A DNA stretch of 22,664 bases from JBDNIO01 sp041688215. GTDB taxonomy: Bacteria > Pseudomonadota > Gammaproteobacteria > Nevskiales > Salinisphaeraceae. The notes under the pieces are model-generated. The model was not told the origin of the DNA and ran no database searches. It saw only the letters and a list, made by a program, of their open reading frames with translations. Positions 1-6,801 of this stretch are shown in pieces; positions within the stretch are counted from its first letter, which is position 1, and each line of letters begins with the position of its first letter. The stretch covers positions 1 through 22,664 of the forward strand of contig JBDNIO010000183.1 in assembly GCA_041688215.1 (NCBI GenBank), given 5' to 3'. Both the position numbers and the translations under genes were made by a program.

Positions 1-83
1 AGGGTGGGATTCGAACCCACGTGGAGCGTAAGCCCCCAACCGATTTCGAGTCGGTGCCGTTATGACCGCTTCGGTACCTCTCC
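1..83 (-). tRNA. tRNA-Ser (anticodon CGA), 3' end cut by window edge
   Basis: On the minus strand the sequence starts with the acceptor strand GGAGAGG (77-83). It has a D arm, an anticodon stem ACCGA/TCGGT around the loop CTCGAAA (44-50), a long class II variable arm (GGGGC pairs with GCTCC) and a T arm GTGGG-TTCGAAT-CCCAC. The anticodon is CGA, which reads the serine codon UCG. The long variable arm and the GGAGAGG acceptor are typical of bacterial tRNA-Ser. Only the first three bases of the 3' acceptor strand lie inside the window, so the gene is partial here. A TACAAT box lies 18 nt upstream. A degenerate copy of the same gene lies directly upstream in the direction of transcription. Confidence 0.93.
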
Positions 84-101
84 AGATGAACAAACTACCG
101 T

Positions 102-107
102 ATTGTA
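102..107 (-). promoter_or_regulatory. Candidate -10 box of tRNA-Ser(CGA)
   Basis: TACAAT on the minus strand, ending 18 nt before the tRNA 5' end. The same box stands at almost the same distance (16 nt) in front of the degenerate copy, so the duplication carried the promoter with it. No clear -35 box is visible. Confidence 0.4.
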
Positions 108-121
108 AAAACTATCGGTTT

Positions 122-194
122 GCGGGCTAATCGCCCGCACCGATTTAGAGTCGCTGCCTATTGTCTTAAAGAGGGACCGCTTAGGTACCTCTCC
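122..194 (-). pseudogene. Degenerate tRNA-Ser copy with amber-type anticodon CUA
   Basis: This is a tandem copy of the 5' part of the neighbouring tRNA-Ser and its 5' flank. It keeps the acceptor 5' strand GGAGAGG (188-194), a D stem CCT/AGG in place of CCG/CGG (a compensated change), the anticodon loop CTCTAAA (144-150, anticodon CUA on plus positions 146-148) and a perfect 6-bp variable-arm hairpin (122-127 with 133-138). Defects: a G-G mismatch in the anticodon stem, a D loop about 11 nt too long, and no T arm or CCTCTCC acceptor strand afterwards. CUA differs from CGA only in the middle base, the same change as in the classical E. coli supD amber suppressor. It is probably non-functional as a tRNA. 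Confidence 0.75.
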
Positions 195-210
195 AGATGA
201 ACTAACTACT

Positions 211-216
211 ATTGTA
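211..216 (-). promoter_or_regulatory. Duplicated candidate -10 box before the tRNA-Ser remnant
   Basis: TACAAT on the minus strand, 16 nt before the GGAGAGG of the degenerate copy and matching the box at 102-107. If active, it would transcribe the remnant and the intact tRNA together. No convincing -35 box. Confidence 0.3.
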
Positions 217-304
217 ACGCGCATGCTTCTTTGGGCCGATAAGCGCGTCTAGATAAACCTCAGAGCACCCGGAATTAGGCAAGCCTGCCGATAACCAATA
301 AAGA

Positions 305-326
305 ACCCCGCGGCAAGCCGCGGGGT
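305..326 (-). terminator. GC-rich hairpin, terminator-like on the minus strand
   Basis: CCCCGCGGC (306-314) pairs perfectly with GCCGCGGGG (317-325), and A305 pairs with T326. On the minus strand the stem is followed by a T-rich run (TTCTTT); on the plus strand there is none. No gene is evident upstream on the minus strand, so it may be a REP-type repeat rather than a working terminator. A related hairpin lies at 364-377. Confidence 0.4.
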
Positions 327-363
327 ATTGCCTTGGTACTCGCTACGCATCGATCAGTCATGT

Positions 364-377
364 CGCAGCAAGCTGCG
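364..377. repeat. REP-like hairpin, relative of 305-326
   Basis: CGCAGC-AA-GCTGCG, followed by GGGG. The core resembles the hairpin 40 bp to the left (GCGGC-AA-GCCGC followed by GGGG). Two short imperfect copies of one palindromic motif in a gene-free gap suggest a REP-type family. Confidence 0.4.
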
Positions 378-575
378 GGGAATTAGACCCGCGGAGAAAT
401 TAAAGTTACGCTAGCGTGTGTAAGTGTCGGCGCATAAATGCTTTGCATTGCCTCCGGCACCTATGCCAATACTGCGGGTCTATGTGTAGACCCTGACCTA
501 AAACAACTTGCATGTGGCCACATCGGCCGCCTGACAGTGCGCAGATTCTAAAGGATTGCGGCGACGCCCCCAAGC

Positions 576-2060
576 ATGACAGCTCCAATATCGCAAAACA
601 TTGCCACCCGATGGGTGGCTTTGTTGCCGCCAGTGTTGAGAACGACGCTGTTTTTAACGATTTGCGGCGTGCTTGCACTGCTGTCCACTTGCTCGCCCTC
701 GTTATCGATACTGGATGAATTGCGCGCCAGCGGCACGCTTAAAATGGCCACCGTGAACTCGGCGACGACCTATTACCTGGCCGGAAACGGGCCCACCGGT
801 TTTGAATACGACCTGGCGAAGTTGTGGGCCGAAAACCTGGGTGTGGAACTGGAGGTTATTGTCGTCACCAATCGGGGTGCGGCGATTCAGGCCGTAAAAA
901 CTGGCCGGGCAAATTTTGCCGCGGGTATGGCGATTACTCCGCAACGGGCCGAACAGGTTCGTTTTACCCAGCCGTATTTTGATGTTATGCGCCAGGTTAT
1001 CTGGCGCTCAGGCGGCAAAAAGCCCAGGAACTACGAAGACCTGGATGGCAACATCGTTCTGCCCGCGGATATCGACAGCGCCGAATGGCTGCGCGAAAAC
1101 AAACCGGAACTGGAATTCAAGGTAGACGAAAACGCCAATACCGCGGAGTTATTATTCCGGGTGGCCGAGAACAAGCTAGATTATACCGTTGCCGATTCTA
1201 CGCTGGTGAAACTTAACCAGCGCTATTATCCGTCCCTGCGCGTCGCGTTTGATCTGGGGGATGCGTCTCACCTGGCCTGGGCATTCCCCCTGCAGGACGG
1301 TACCGGCCTTTACAACAAGGCAGTCGCGTTTCTGGAATCTGTCAAGGAAGAAAAGCAGCTGACCACGATCGTCGATCGTCACTTCGGCCATATAGAACGC
1401 GTGGGTTTTGTCGGCGGTAAGTCCTTTGCGCGTCAGGTTGAAGAACGGCTACCCAAATGGCGTAATGATTTTCAGGATGTTGCCCGCAAACTGGAAATGG
1501 ACTGGCGCTTGCTGGCGGCCGTAGGCTATCAGGAATCGCACTGGAATCCGGACGCGGTGAGCCCCACCGGCGTGCGCGGGCTCATGATGCTCACCAATGA
1601 CACCGCCCGCGAAATGCAGGTAGACCGGCTCGACCCGCGGCAAAGCATTACCGGCGGTGCGCGCTATCTGGATGCCATGAAAGAGCGCATGCCCAACATG
1701 GCCGGCGCGCTGGCCGAACCCGACCACACCTGGATGGCCCTGGCCGCCTACAACATTGGTATTGGTCATCTGATGGATGCACGCCGCCTGGTAGAACGGG
1801 CGGGCGGCAATCCGGATCGCTGGATCGATGTGCGCGCCGCGCTGCCGAAGCTAACTCAGGAACGCTATTTTCCCCGCACCAAATACGGTTATGCCCGCGG
1901 GCACGAAGCCGTAGGCTATGTTGGGAACATACGGGCCTACTACGACATCCTGCTGTGGATGACCAGTGACGAGGATATGGAAATTCCCGAAACCCTGACC
2001 CAAGATACCCCTGTAACGCCTGAAGAAAAGGCGCTTGGTATTGATATCCCCGTGCTGTGA
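576..2060 (+). CDS. mltF: Membrane-bound lytic murein transglycosylase F
   Basis: Cuts the glycan strands of peptidoglycan non-hydrolytically, leaving 1,6-anhydromuramoyl ends; acts in the periplasm. After an N-terminal hydrophobic segment (about 22-37) comes a periplasmic binding-protein domain of the amino-acid type (about 45-280), then a C-terminal SLT domain (about 305-460). The catalytic Glu is E320 in the motif YQESHW, followed by SPTGVRGLMMLT and LAAYNIG. The order and motifs match E. coli MltF, at similar length (494 residues). The start is uncertain: no Shine-Dalgarno is seen at 576, and GTG 633 or TTG 636 would give a shorter, more typical signal sequence. The TGA stop overlaps the GTG start of the next gene (GTGA), so the two are likely translationally coupled. 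Confidence 0.93.
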   Translation: MTAPISQNIATRWVALLPPVLRTTLFLTICGVLALLSTCSPSLSILDELRASGTLKMATVNSATTYYLAGNGPTGFEYDLAKLWAENLGVELEVIVVTNRGAAIQAVKTGRANFAAGMAITPQRAEQVRFTQPYFDVMRQVIWRSGGKKPRNYEDLDGNIVLPADIDSAEWLRENKPELEFKVDENANTAELLFRVAENKLDYTVADSTLVKLNQRYYPSLRVAFDLGDASHLAWAFPLQDGTGLYNKAVAFLESVKEEKQLTTIVDRHFGHIERVGFVGGKSFARQVEERLPKWRNDFQDVARKLEMDWRLLAAVGYQESHWNPDAVSPTGVRGLMMLTNDTAREMQVDRLDPRQSITGGARYLDAMKERMPNMAGALAEPDHTWMALAAYNIGIGHLMDARRLVERAGGNPDRWIDVRAALPKLTQERYFPRTKYGYARGHEAVGYVGNIRAYYDILLWMTSDEDMEIPETLTQDTPVTPEEKALGIDIPVL

Positions 2061-4228
2061 AGCGGTTTACGATAATGGTGTTCGTAGCCACTACGGGCCT
2101 GCTTGGGGCCTGCGGCTCGCCCCTGAACGACCCCTACCCGGATGCAGACAATCAGACCAACACGTTATACGAAGCGTTCTCGCAGCCCCTGCGCCATCTG
2201 GATCCCGCGCGCTCCTACGCCACCGATGAAGTCGAATTCAACGGCCAGATCTACGAGCCGCCGTTGCAGTATCACTACCTGAAACGGCCCTATACGCTGA
2301 TTCCTCTGGCCGCGACCGAAGTGCCGCAGCCGCAACTGCTGGACGCAAATAACCAAGCCTTGCCCGACGACGCCGACCCCGCAAAAATCGCCTACAGCCT
2401 GTACACCATCCACATCAAACCAGGGACCCGCTATCAACCGCACCCGGCGTTTGCCAAAAATGACCAAGGCGAGCCGCTGTACCTGGACTTGCGGGCGGAA
2501 GACGTCGAAAACATCAGTAGTCCAAACGATTTCCAGAATCTTGGAACACGCGAATTACGCGCCGCCGACTACGTAAACCAGATCAAACGCCTGGCCCACC
2601 CGCGTGCACACTCACCGATTCTGGGTGTGATGAGTGAACATATTGTTGGCTTGTCCGAATTCACCGAAAAACTTGCGCAAGCGGATAAGAAACTACGCGC
2701 TGAACAGGGCGATGACGCCTACCTGGACCTGACACAATTTGATCTGGCCGGCGTCAAGGTAATTGACGACACCACCTACAGCATCAAAATCAACGGCCAG
2801 TACCCGCAACTGCGTTTCTGGTTGGCCATGCCGTTTTTCGCACCCATGGCGCCTGAAGTCACGCGCTTTTACGCGCAACCCGCGCTGGCCGCGCGCAATA
2901 TCGGCATCGATACTTTCCCGGTCGGCACCGGCCCATACATGCTCACCGAGAATGACCCCAACCGGCGTATGGTGCTTACGCAAAACCCCAATTTTCATGG
3001 CGAGCGCTACCCCGGCGAGGGCGAACCCGGGGACCGTGAGGCTGGATTACTGCAGGCCGCAGGCGCGCCGTTACCCTTTATTAAACGCGCTATCTACAGC
3101 CTGGAAAAAGAAAGCATCCCCTACTGGAACAAGTTCCTGCAGGGTTACTACGATGCCTCCGGCATTGGCTCCGACAGCTTCGGCGAGGCCATTCGCATCG
3201 CTCGTGAAGGCGAGCCGCATCTGACCGACACCATGGCCAGGCGCAACATTAAACTGCAAACCGTGGTCCAGCCCGGCGTCTATTACCTGGGCTTTAACAT
3301 GCAGGATTCGCTGGTCGGCGGCTACGACGAAAAAGCCCGCGCACTGCGACAGGCCATTTCAATTGCGATTGACTATGAAAGTTATATCGCCATTTTTCTT
3401 AACGGTCGTGGTATCGCAGCGCATGACCCGATTCCCAACGGTATTTACGGCAATCAGGAAGGCCGCGCCGGGATTAACCCCTACGTCTATGACTGGGAAA
3501 ACGGCGAGGCGCGGCGCAAGTCCCTCGAACATGCGCGCGAACTGCTAGCACAAGCCGGCTATCCCGGTGGCGTAAACCAGGAGACCGGCAAACCGCTGCT
3601 AATAAATCTGGATAACGCAGCCTCCGGGCCGCAATTCAAATCGCAACTGGACTGGTACCGCAAGCAGTTCGCAAAACTGAATATTCAACTGGTGGCCCGC
3701 AGCACCACCTGGAGCCGTTTTCAGCAGAAAATGGCGGACGGCAATGTGCAGATGTTCCAGGCCGGCTGGCTCGCGGATTATCCCGACCCGGAAAACTTTC
3801 TGTTCCTGCTCTACGGCCCCAATGGCGCCGCAGACCATAACGGCCAGAACGCGTCCAATTACCAGAATGCGGAATTTGACCACCTGTTCCGCCAGATGCG
3901 GGATATGGAAAACGGCCCCGGGCGGCTGGCAATCATTAACCAGATGCTGGAAATAGCCCGCCGCGATGCGCCCTGGGCCTGGGGCTTTTTCCCACGCCAG
4001 TACACGCTGCATCAGGCCTGGCTGCATAACGGCAAGCTGAATCCCATAGCCAATAACACGCTCAAATATTTAAGCCTGGAACCCGAGGTGCGCGCTGAAA
4101 AACGTCTGGCCTGGAATGATCCGGTATGGTGGCCGCTACCGGTCGCCGGCGGCTTGCTTGTACTGGCGTTATTGCCGGGTGTGATGGTATTTATCCGTCG
4201 CGAACGTAAAGCTCCAATAAAAAGATGA
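2057..4228 (+). CDS. Peptide ABC transporter substrate-binding lipoprotein (SBP_bac_5 type)
   Basis: Binds peptides in the periplasm for the importer encoded next to it. The N-terminus is a lipoprotein signal with lipobox LLGAC (C19). The body (about 30-680) has solute-binding family 5 features, such as a PVGTGPY-type motif and a conserved ALRQAISIAID segment. At 723 residues it is longer than OppA or DppA (about 540). Oddly, it also ends in a hydrophobic segment (about 694-713) and a short basic tail, so it may be held in the inner membrane at its C-terminus. The start is GTG 2057, overlapping the mltF stop; ATG 2075 is possible but would remove the basic n-region of the signal. The closest system type is Opp/Dpp/Yej; the exact substrate cannot be read from sequence. 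Confidence 0.9.
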   Translation: MKRFTIMVFVATTGLLGACGSPLNDPYPDADNQTNTLYEAFSQPLRHLDPARSYATDEVEFNGQIYEPPLQYHYLKRPYTLIPLAATEVPQPQLLDANNQALPDDADPAKIAYSLYTIHIKPGTRYQPHPAFAKNDQGEPLYLDLRAEDVENISSPNDFQNLGTRELRAADYVNQIKRLAHPRAHSPILGVMSEHIVGLSEFTEKLAQADKKLRAEQGDDAYLDLTQFDLAGVKVIDDTTYSIKINGQYPQLRFWLAMPFFAPMAPEVTRFYAQPALAARNIGIDTFPVGTGPYMLTENDPNRRMVLTQNPNFHGERYPGEGEPGDREAGLLQAAGAPLPFIKRAIYSLEKESIPYWNKFLQGYYDASGIGSDSFGEAIRIAREGEPHLTDTMARRNIKLQTVVQPGVYYLGFNMQDSLVGGYDEKARALRQAISIAIDYESYIAIFLNGRGIAAHDPIPNGIYGNQEGRAGINPYVYDWENGEARRKSLEHARELLAQAGYPGGVNQETGKPLLINLDNAASGPQFKSQLDWYRKQFAKLNIQLVARSTTWSRFQQKMADGNVQMFQAGWLADYPDPENFLFLLYGPNGAADHNGQNASNYQNAEFDHLFRQMRDMENGPGRLAIINQMLEIARRDAPWAWGFFPRQYTLHQAWLHNGKLNPIANNTLKYLSLEPEVRAEKRLAWNDPVWWPLPVAGGLLVLALLPGVMVFIRRERKAPIKR

Positions 4229-4230
4229 TT

Positions 4231-4314
4231 AACCACAGAGGAACAGAGGAAACAGAGATAAGAATGTTTAGCTCCAAGATATTTTTTCTCTGTTTCCTCT
4301 GTTTCTCTGTGGTT
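4231..4314. repeat. 28-bp inverted repeat between binding-protein and permease genes
   Basis: The arms 4231-4258 (starts AACCACAGAG) and 4287-4314 (ends CTGTGGTT) pair over 28 bp with one mismatch around a 28-nt spacer. They consist of CAGAG/AACAGAGG-type units. It begins two bases after the stop codon of the binding-protein gene and ends 18 bases before the permease start. It looks like a small dispersed palindromic element that landed inside the operon. As RNA it would form a strong stem-loop that could protect upstream mRNA or reduce read-through. Confidence 0.8.
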
Positions 4315-4332
4315 CAATTTACCTAACCTCTG

Positions 4333-5310
4333 ATGCTTGCTTACATCATTCGCCGTGCGCTGTACGCCATTCCGGTTCTAATCGGCGTGAACCTGATCAC
4401 GTTTTTATTATTCTTCGTGGTCAATTCGCCGGACGCAGTGGCGCGCATGCAACTGGGCGCCAAGCGCGTAACACCGGAGGCCATACAGGCGTGGAAAGCC
4501 GACCACGGCTACGATCTGCCGCGCTTGTACAACAGCAGTGAAAACGGCTCCGAACAATTCACCGAAACCATATTTTTCCAGAAATCCGTGAAGGTTTTAT
4601 GGTTTGATTTCGGCCGTTCGGACGACGGCCGCAGCATTAGCCGCGATATTCGCGAGCGCATGGCGCCGAGCCTGGCGCTGGCCATTCCCACCTTACTGAT
4701 CGGCTTGCTGGTGAACATCACCTTCGCGTTATTACTGGTGTTTTTCCGTGCCAGTTATATTGACGTGGGCGGCGTCATTCTATGTGTGGTGCTGATGTCC
4801 ATTTCGCCGCTATTTTACATTATCGGCGGGCAATATGTGGCCGGGAAATTAATGCATCTGGTGCCGATTTCCGGCTATAGCGGTGGCCTGGATGCCATCA
4901 AGTTTCTGATCCTGCCGGTCATCATCGGGGTGATTGGCGGCATCGGCGCCGGCAGCCGCTGGTACCGCACGATATTTTTAGAGGAAGCCAACAAGGACTA
5001 CGTGCGCACAGCCCGCGCCAAGGGGTTGTCCGGTATGCGTGTTTTGTTCAAACATGTGCTTAAAAACGGCATGATTCCAATCCTTACCGGCATTGTCGTT
5101 ATCCTGCCCCTGCTGTTTCTTGGCAGTCTGATCATGGAGTCGTTCTTCGGCATACCGGGGCTGGGCAGCTACACCATCGACGCCATCAACAAGCAGGATT
5201 TCGCCATCGTGCGGGCCATGGTGTTTCTGGGCTCGGTGCTGTACATCCTGGGGCTGTTGCTTACTGATATTTCCTACACCCTGGTTGATCCGCGGATACG
5301 GTTAAGCTGA
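4333..5310 (+). CDS. Peptide ABC transporter permease, DppB/OppB/YejB type
   Basis: One of two inner-membrane subunits forming the translocation channel of the importer. The N-terminus MLAYIIRRALYAIPVL is typical of the DppB/OppB group, and the first helix is at about 10-30. A periplasmic stretch (about 35-110) follows, then further helices. The EAA loop that contacts the ATPase lies at about 217-246 (EEANKDYVRTARAKGLSG). The length, 325 residues, is normal. It starts 18 bp after the inverted repeat, with no strong Shine-Dalgarno. The second permease follows 27 bp after the stop. Confidence 0.92.
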   Translation: MLAYIIRRALYAIPVLIGVNLITFLLFFVVNSPDAVARMQLGAKRVTPEAIQAWKADHGYDLPRLYNSSENGSEQFTETIFFQKSVKVLWFDFGRSDDGRSISRDIRERMAPSLALAIPTLLIGLLVNITFALLLVFFRASYIDVGGVILCVVLMSISPLFYIIGGQYVAGKLMHLVPISGYSGGLDAIKFLILPVIIGVIGGIGAGSRWYRTIFLEEANKDYVRTARAKGLSGMRVLFKHVLKNGMIPILTGIVVILPLLFLGSLIMESFFGIPGLGSYTIDAINKQDFAIVRAMVFLGSVLYILGLLLTDISYTLVDPRIRLS

Positions 5311-5337
5311 TGGCTGCCCAAAAATGATTGCCAGAAA

Positions 5338-6801
5338 ATGATCGTATTCCTGTGGACAGACGCCCTGCTGTATCTGCTGCTTGCAGCGATTGGCGTATTC
5401 GTCGTCTTCGCCACGCGTAGCCGGCCGCTGCGCGAGCCGTGGCTGCGGGTGTTGAAAAGCCGCATGGGCATGGCGTCGCTGATGATTCTGCTGGTTTACG
5501 CCAGTATCGGCATACTCGATTCGCTGCATTACCGGCCTAGTGTTGAAACCGATTCCGGCGAGCAACGCTATGGCTCGCAGGTAATCAGCGTGCTCGACAC
5601 TATCGCCGAACCGCTGATTACCGAGACCGAACTCACCTACTCCGCCCCGTTTGCCCACCGGGCCTATGTGCGGCGCGTAGTCACCCGCGCCGATGGCAGC
5701 AAGGCGCAGGTGTACCCCCGGCTGGAATTCGGCGGCGCACACCTGCCGGACGATAACAGCAACAAAGCCCGGGATATTTTCCTGAAATCCCTGGTTGGCG
5801 CGAGCTACGGGTTACTGGTCTGGCTTGTATTCTCGGCATTACTGATTGCGCTGATCAGCTGGGGCTCGCGGGGCGGGTACGGCGCGACACTGCAAAACAT
5901 AGTTCGTGATAACACGCGCCTGCGTTGGCGCAGCGGTCTGCTGACCCTGGGCATTATTTTTCTGCTCGGCGGGACTCTGGTCGAACTGGCCGGCCACTAC
6001 CATGTGCTGGGTACCGACAAGGTCGGCCAGGACGTGTTTCTGGAAGCCGTTAAAAGCATACGCACCGGCCTGCTCATCGGCACCCTGACCACGCTTGTGA
6101 TGCTGCCCTTTGCGCTGGTGCTCGGCATCATGGCCGGTTACTTCAAGGGCTGGGTCGATGACTTAATCCAGTATCTCTACACCACCTTGAGCTCCATCCC
6201 CGGCGTCCTGCTCATCGTCGCGGCAATCTTGATGCTGCAGGTCTACATGGAGAACAACCCCGGCCTGTACGAAACCACCGCCGAACGCGCCGACCTGCGG
6301 CTGCTGTTTCTGTGCCTGATTCTGGGCATTACCAGCTGGACCGGGCTATGCCGTTTACTGCGCGCGGAAACCCTGAAAATCACGCAAATGGAATATGTGC
6401 AGGCGGCCTACGGCCTGGGTGTGGGCAACGCGCGCATCATGGCCCGCCACATCCTGCCCAATGTAATGCATATTGTGCTGATACAGATTGTGCTGGATTT
6501 TTCCGCGCTGGTGCTGGCGGAAGCCGTGCTCTCCTACATCGGGGTGGGCGTAGACCCCAGCATGGATAGCTGGGGCAATATGATTAACGGTGCGCGCCTG
6601 GAAATGTCACGCGACCCCATCGTCTGGTGGCCGCTCACGGCCGCCTTTATCTTCATGCTTGGCCTGGTATTGGCTGCCAATCTGTTTGCAGACGCAGTAC
6701 GCGACGCGTTTGATCCGCGCCTGCGCCAGGGCAGAGGCACTGACTCATCAGACGACGACGCGGCAGCACAACTCGCGCAACCCGCCGGTGGTGCACGCTA
6801 A
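5338..6801 (+). CDS. Peptide ABC transporter permease, DppC/OppC/YejE type, with long N-terminal extension
   Basis: Second channel subunit of the importer. The conserved part begins near residue 225 with GTDKVGQDVF, the equivalent of the GTDxxGRD motif of OppC. The EAA loop is at about 352-381 (EYVQAAYGLGVGNARIMARH). At 487 residues it is much longer than OppC or YejE (about 300-340). The extra N-terminal part carries hydrophobic segments at about 8-25 and 44-62, a likely periplasmic stretch (about 64-150) and another helix (about 151-175). The start ATG 5338 has only a weak ribosome site. The TAA stop shares one base with the ATG of the ATPase gene. Confidence 0.9.
   Translation: MIVFLWTDALLYLLLAAIGVFVVFATRSRPLREPWLRVLKSRMGMASLMILLVYASIGILDSLHYRPSVETDSGEQRYGSQVISVLDTIAEPLITETELTYSAPFAHRAYVRRVVTRADGSKAQVYPRLEFGGAHLPDDNSNKARDIFLKSLVGASYGLLVWLVFSALLIALISWGSRGGYGATLQNIVRDNTRLRWRSGLLTLGIIFLLGGTLVELAGHYHVLGTDKVGQDVFLEAVKSIRTGLLIGTLTTLVMLPFALVLGIMAGYFKGWVDDLIQYLYTTLSSIPGVLLIVAAILMLQVYMENNPGLYETTAERADLRLLFLCLILGITSWTGLCRLLRAETLKITQMEYVQAAYGLGVGNARIMARHILPNVMHIVLIQIVLDFSALVLAEAVLSYIGVGVDPSMDSWGNMINGARLEMSRDPIVWWPLTAAFIFMLGLVLAANLFADAVRDAFDPRLRQGRGTDSSDDDAAAQLAQPAGGAR

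Larger units (their letters stand above)
204..575. other. Gene-free stretch between tRNA copies and mltF
   Basis: No convincing coding sequence. It holds the 5' flank of the tRNA remnant, two related GC-rich hairpins (305-326 and 364-377) and a third hairpin GGGTCTA-TGTG-TAGACCC (476-493) upstream of mltF. No clear -35/-10 pair for the mltF operon was found. Small frames here lack ribosome binding sites and family resemblance. Confidence 0.5.

Noticed and set aside
406..751. Small open frames on both strands before and over the start of mltF
   Set aside because: They overlap mltF or each other, lack ribosome sites and show no protein family character.
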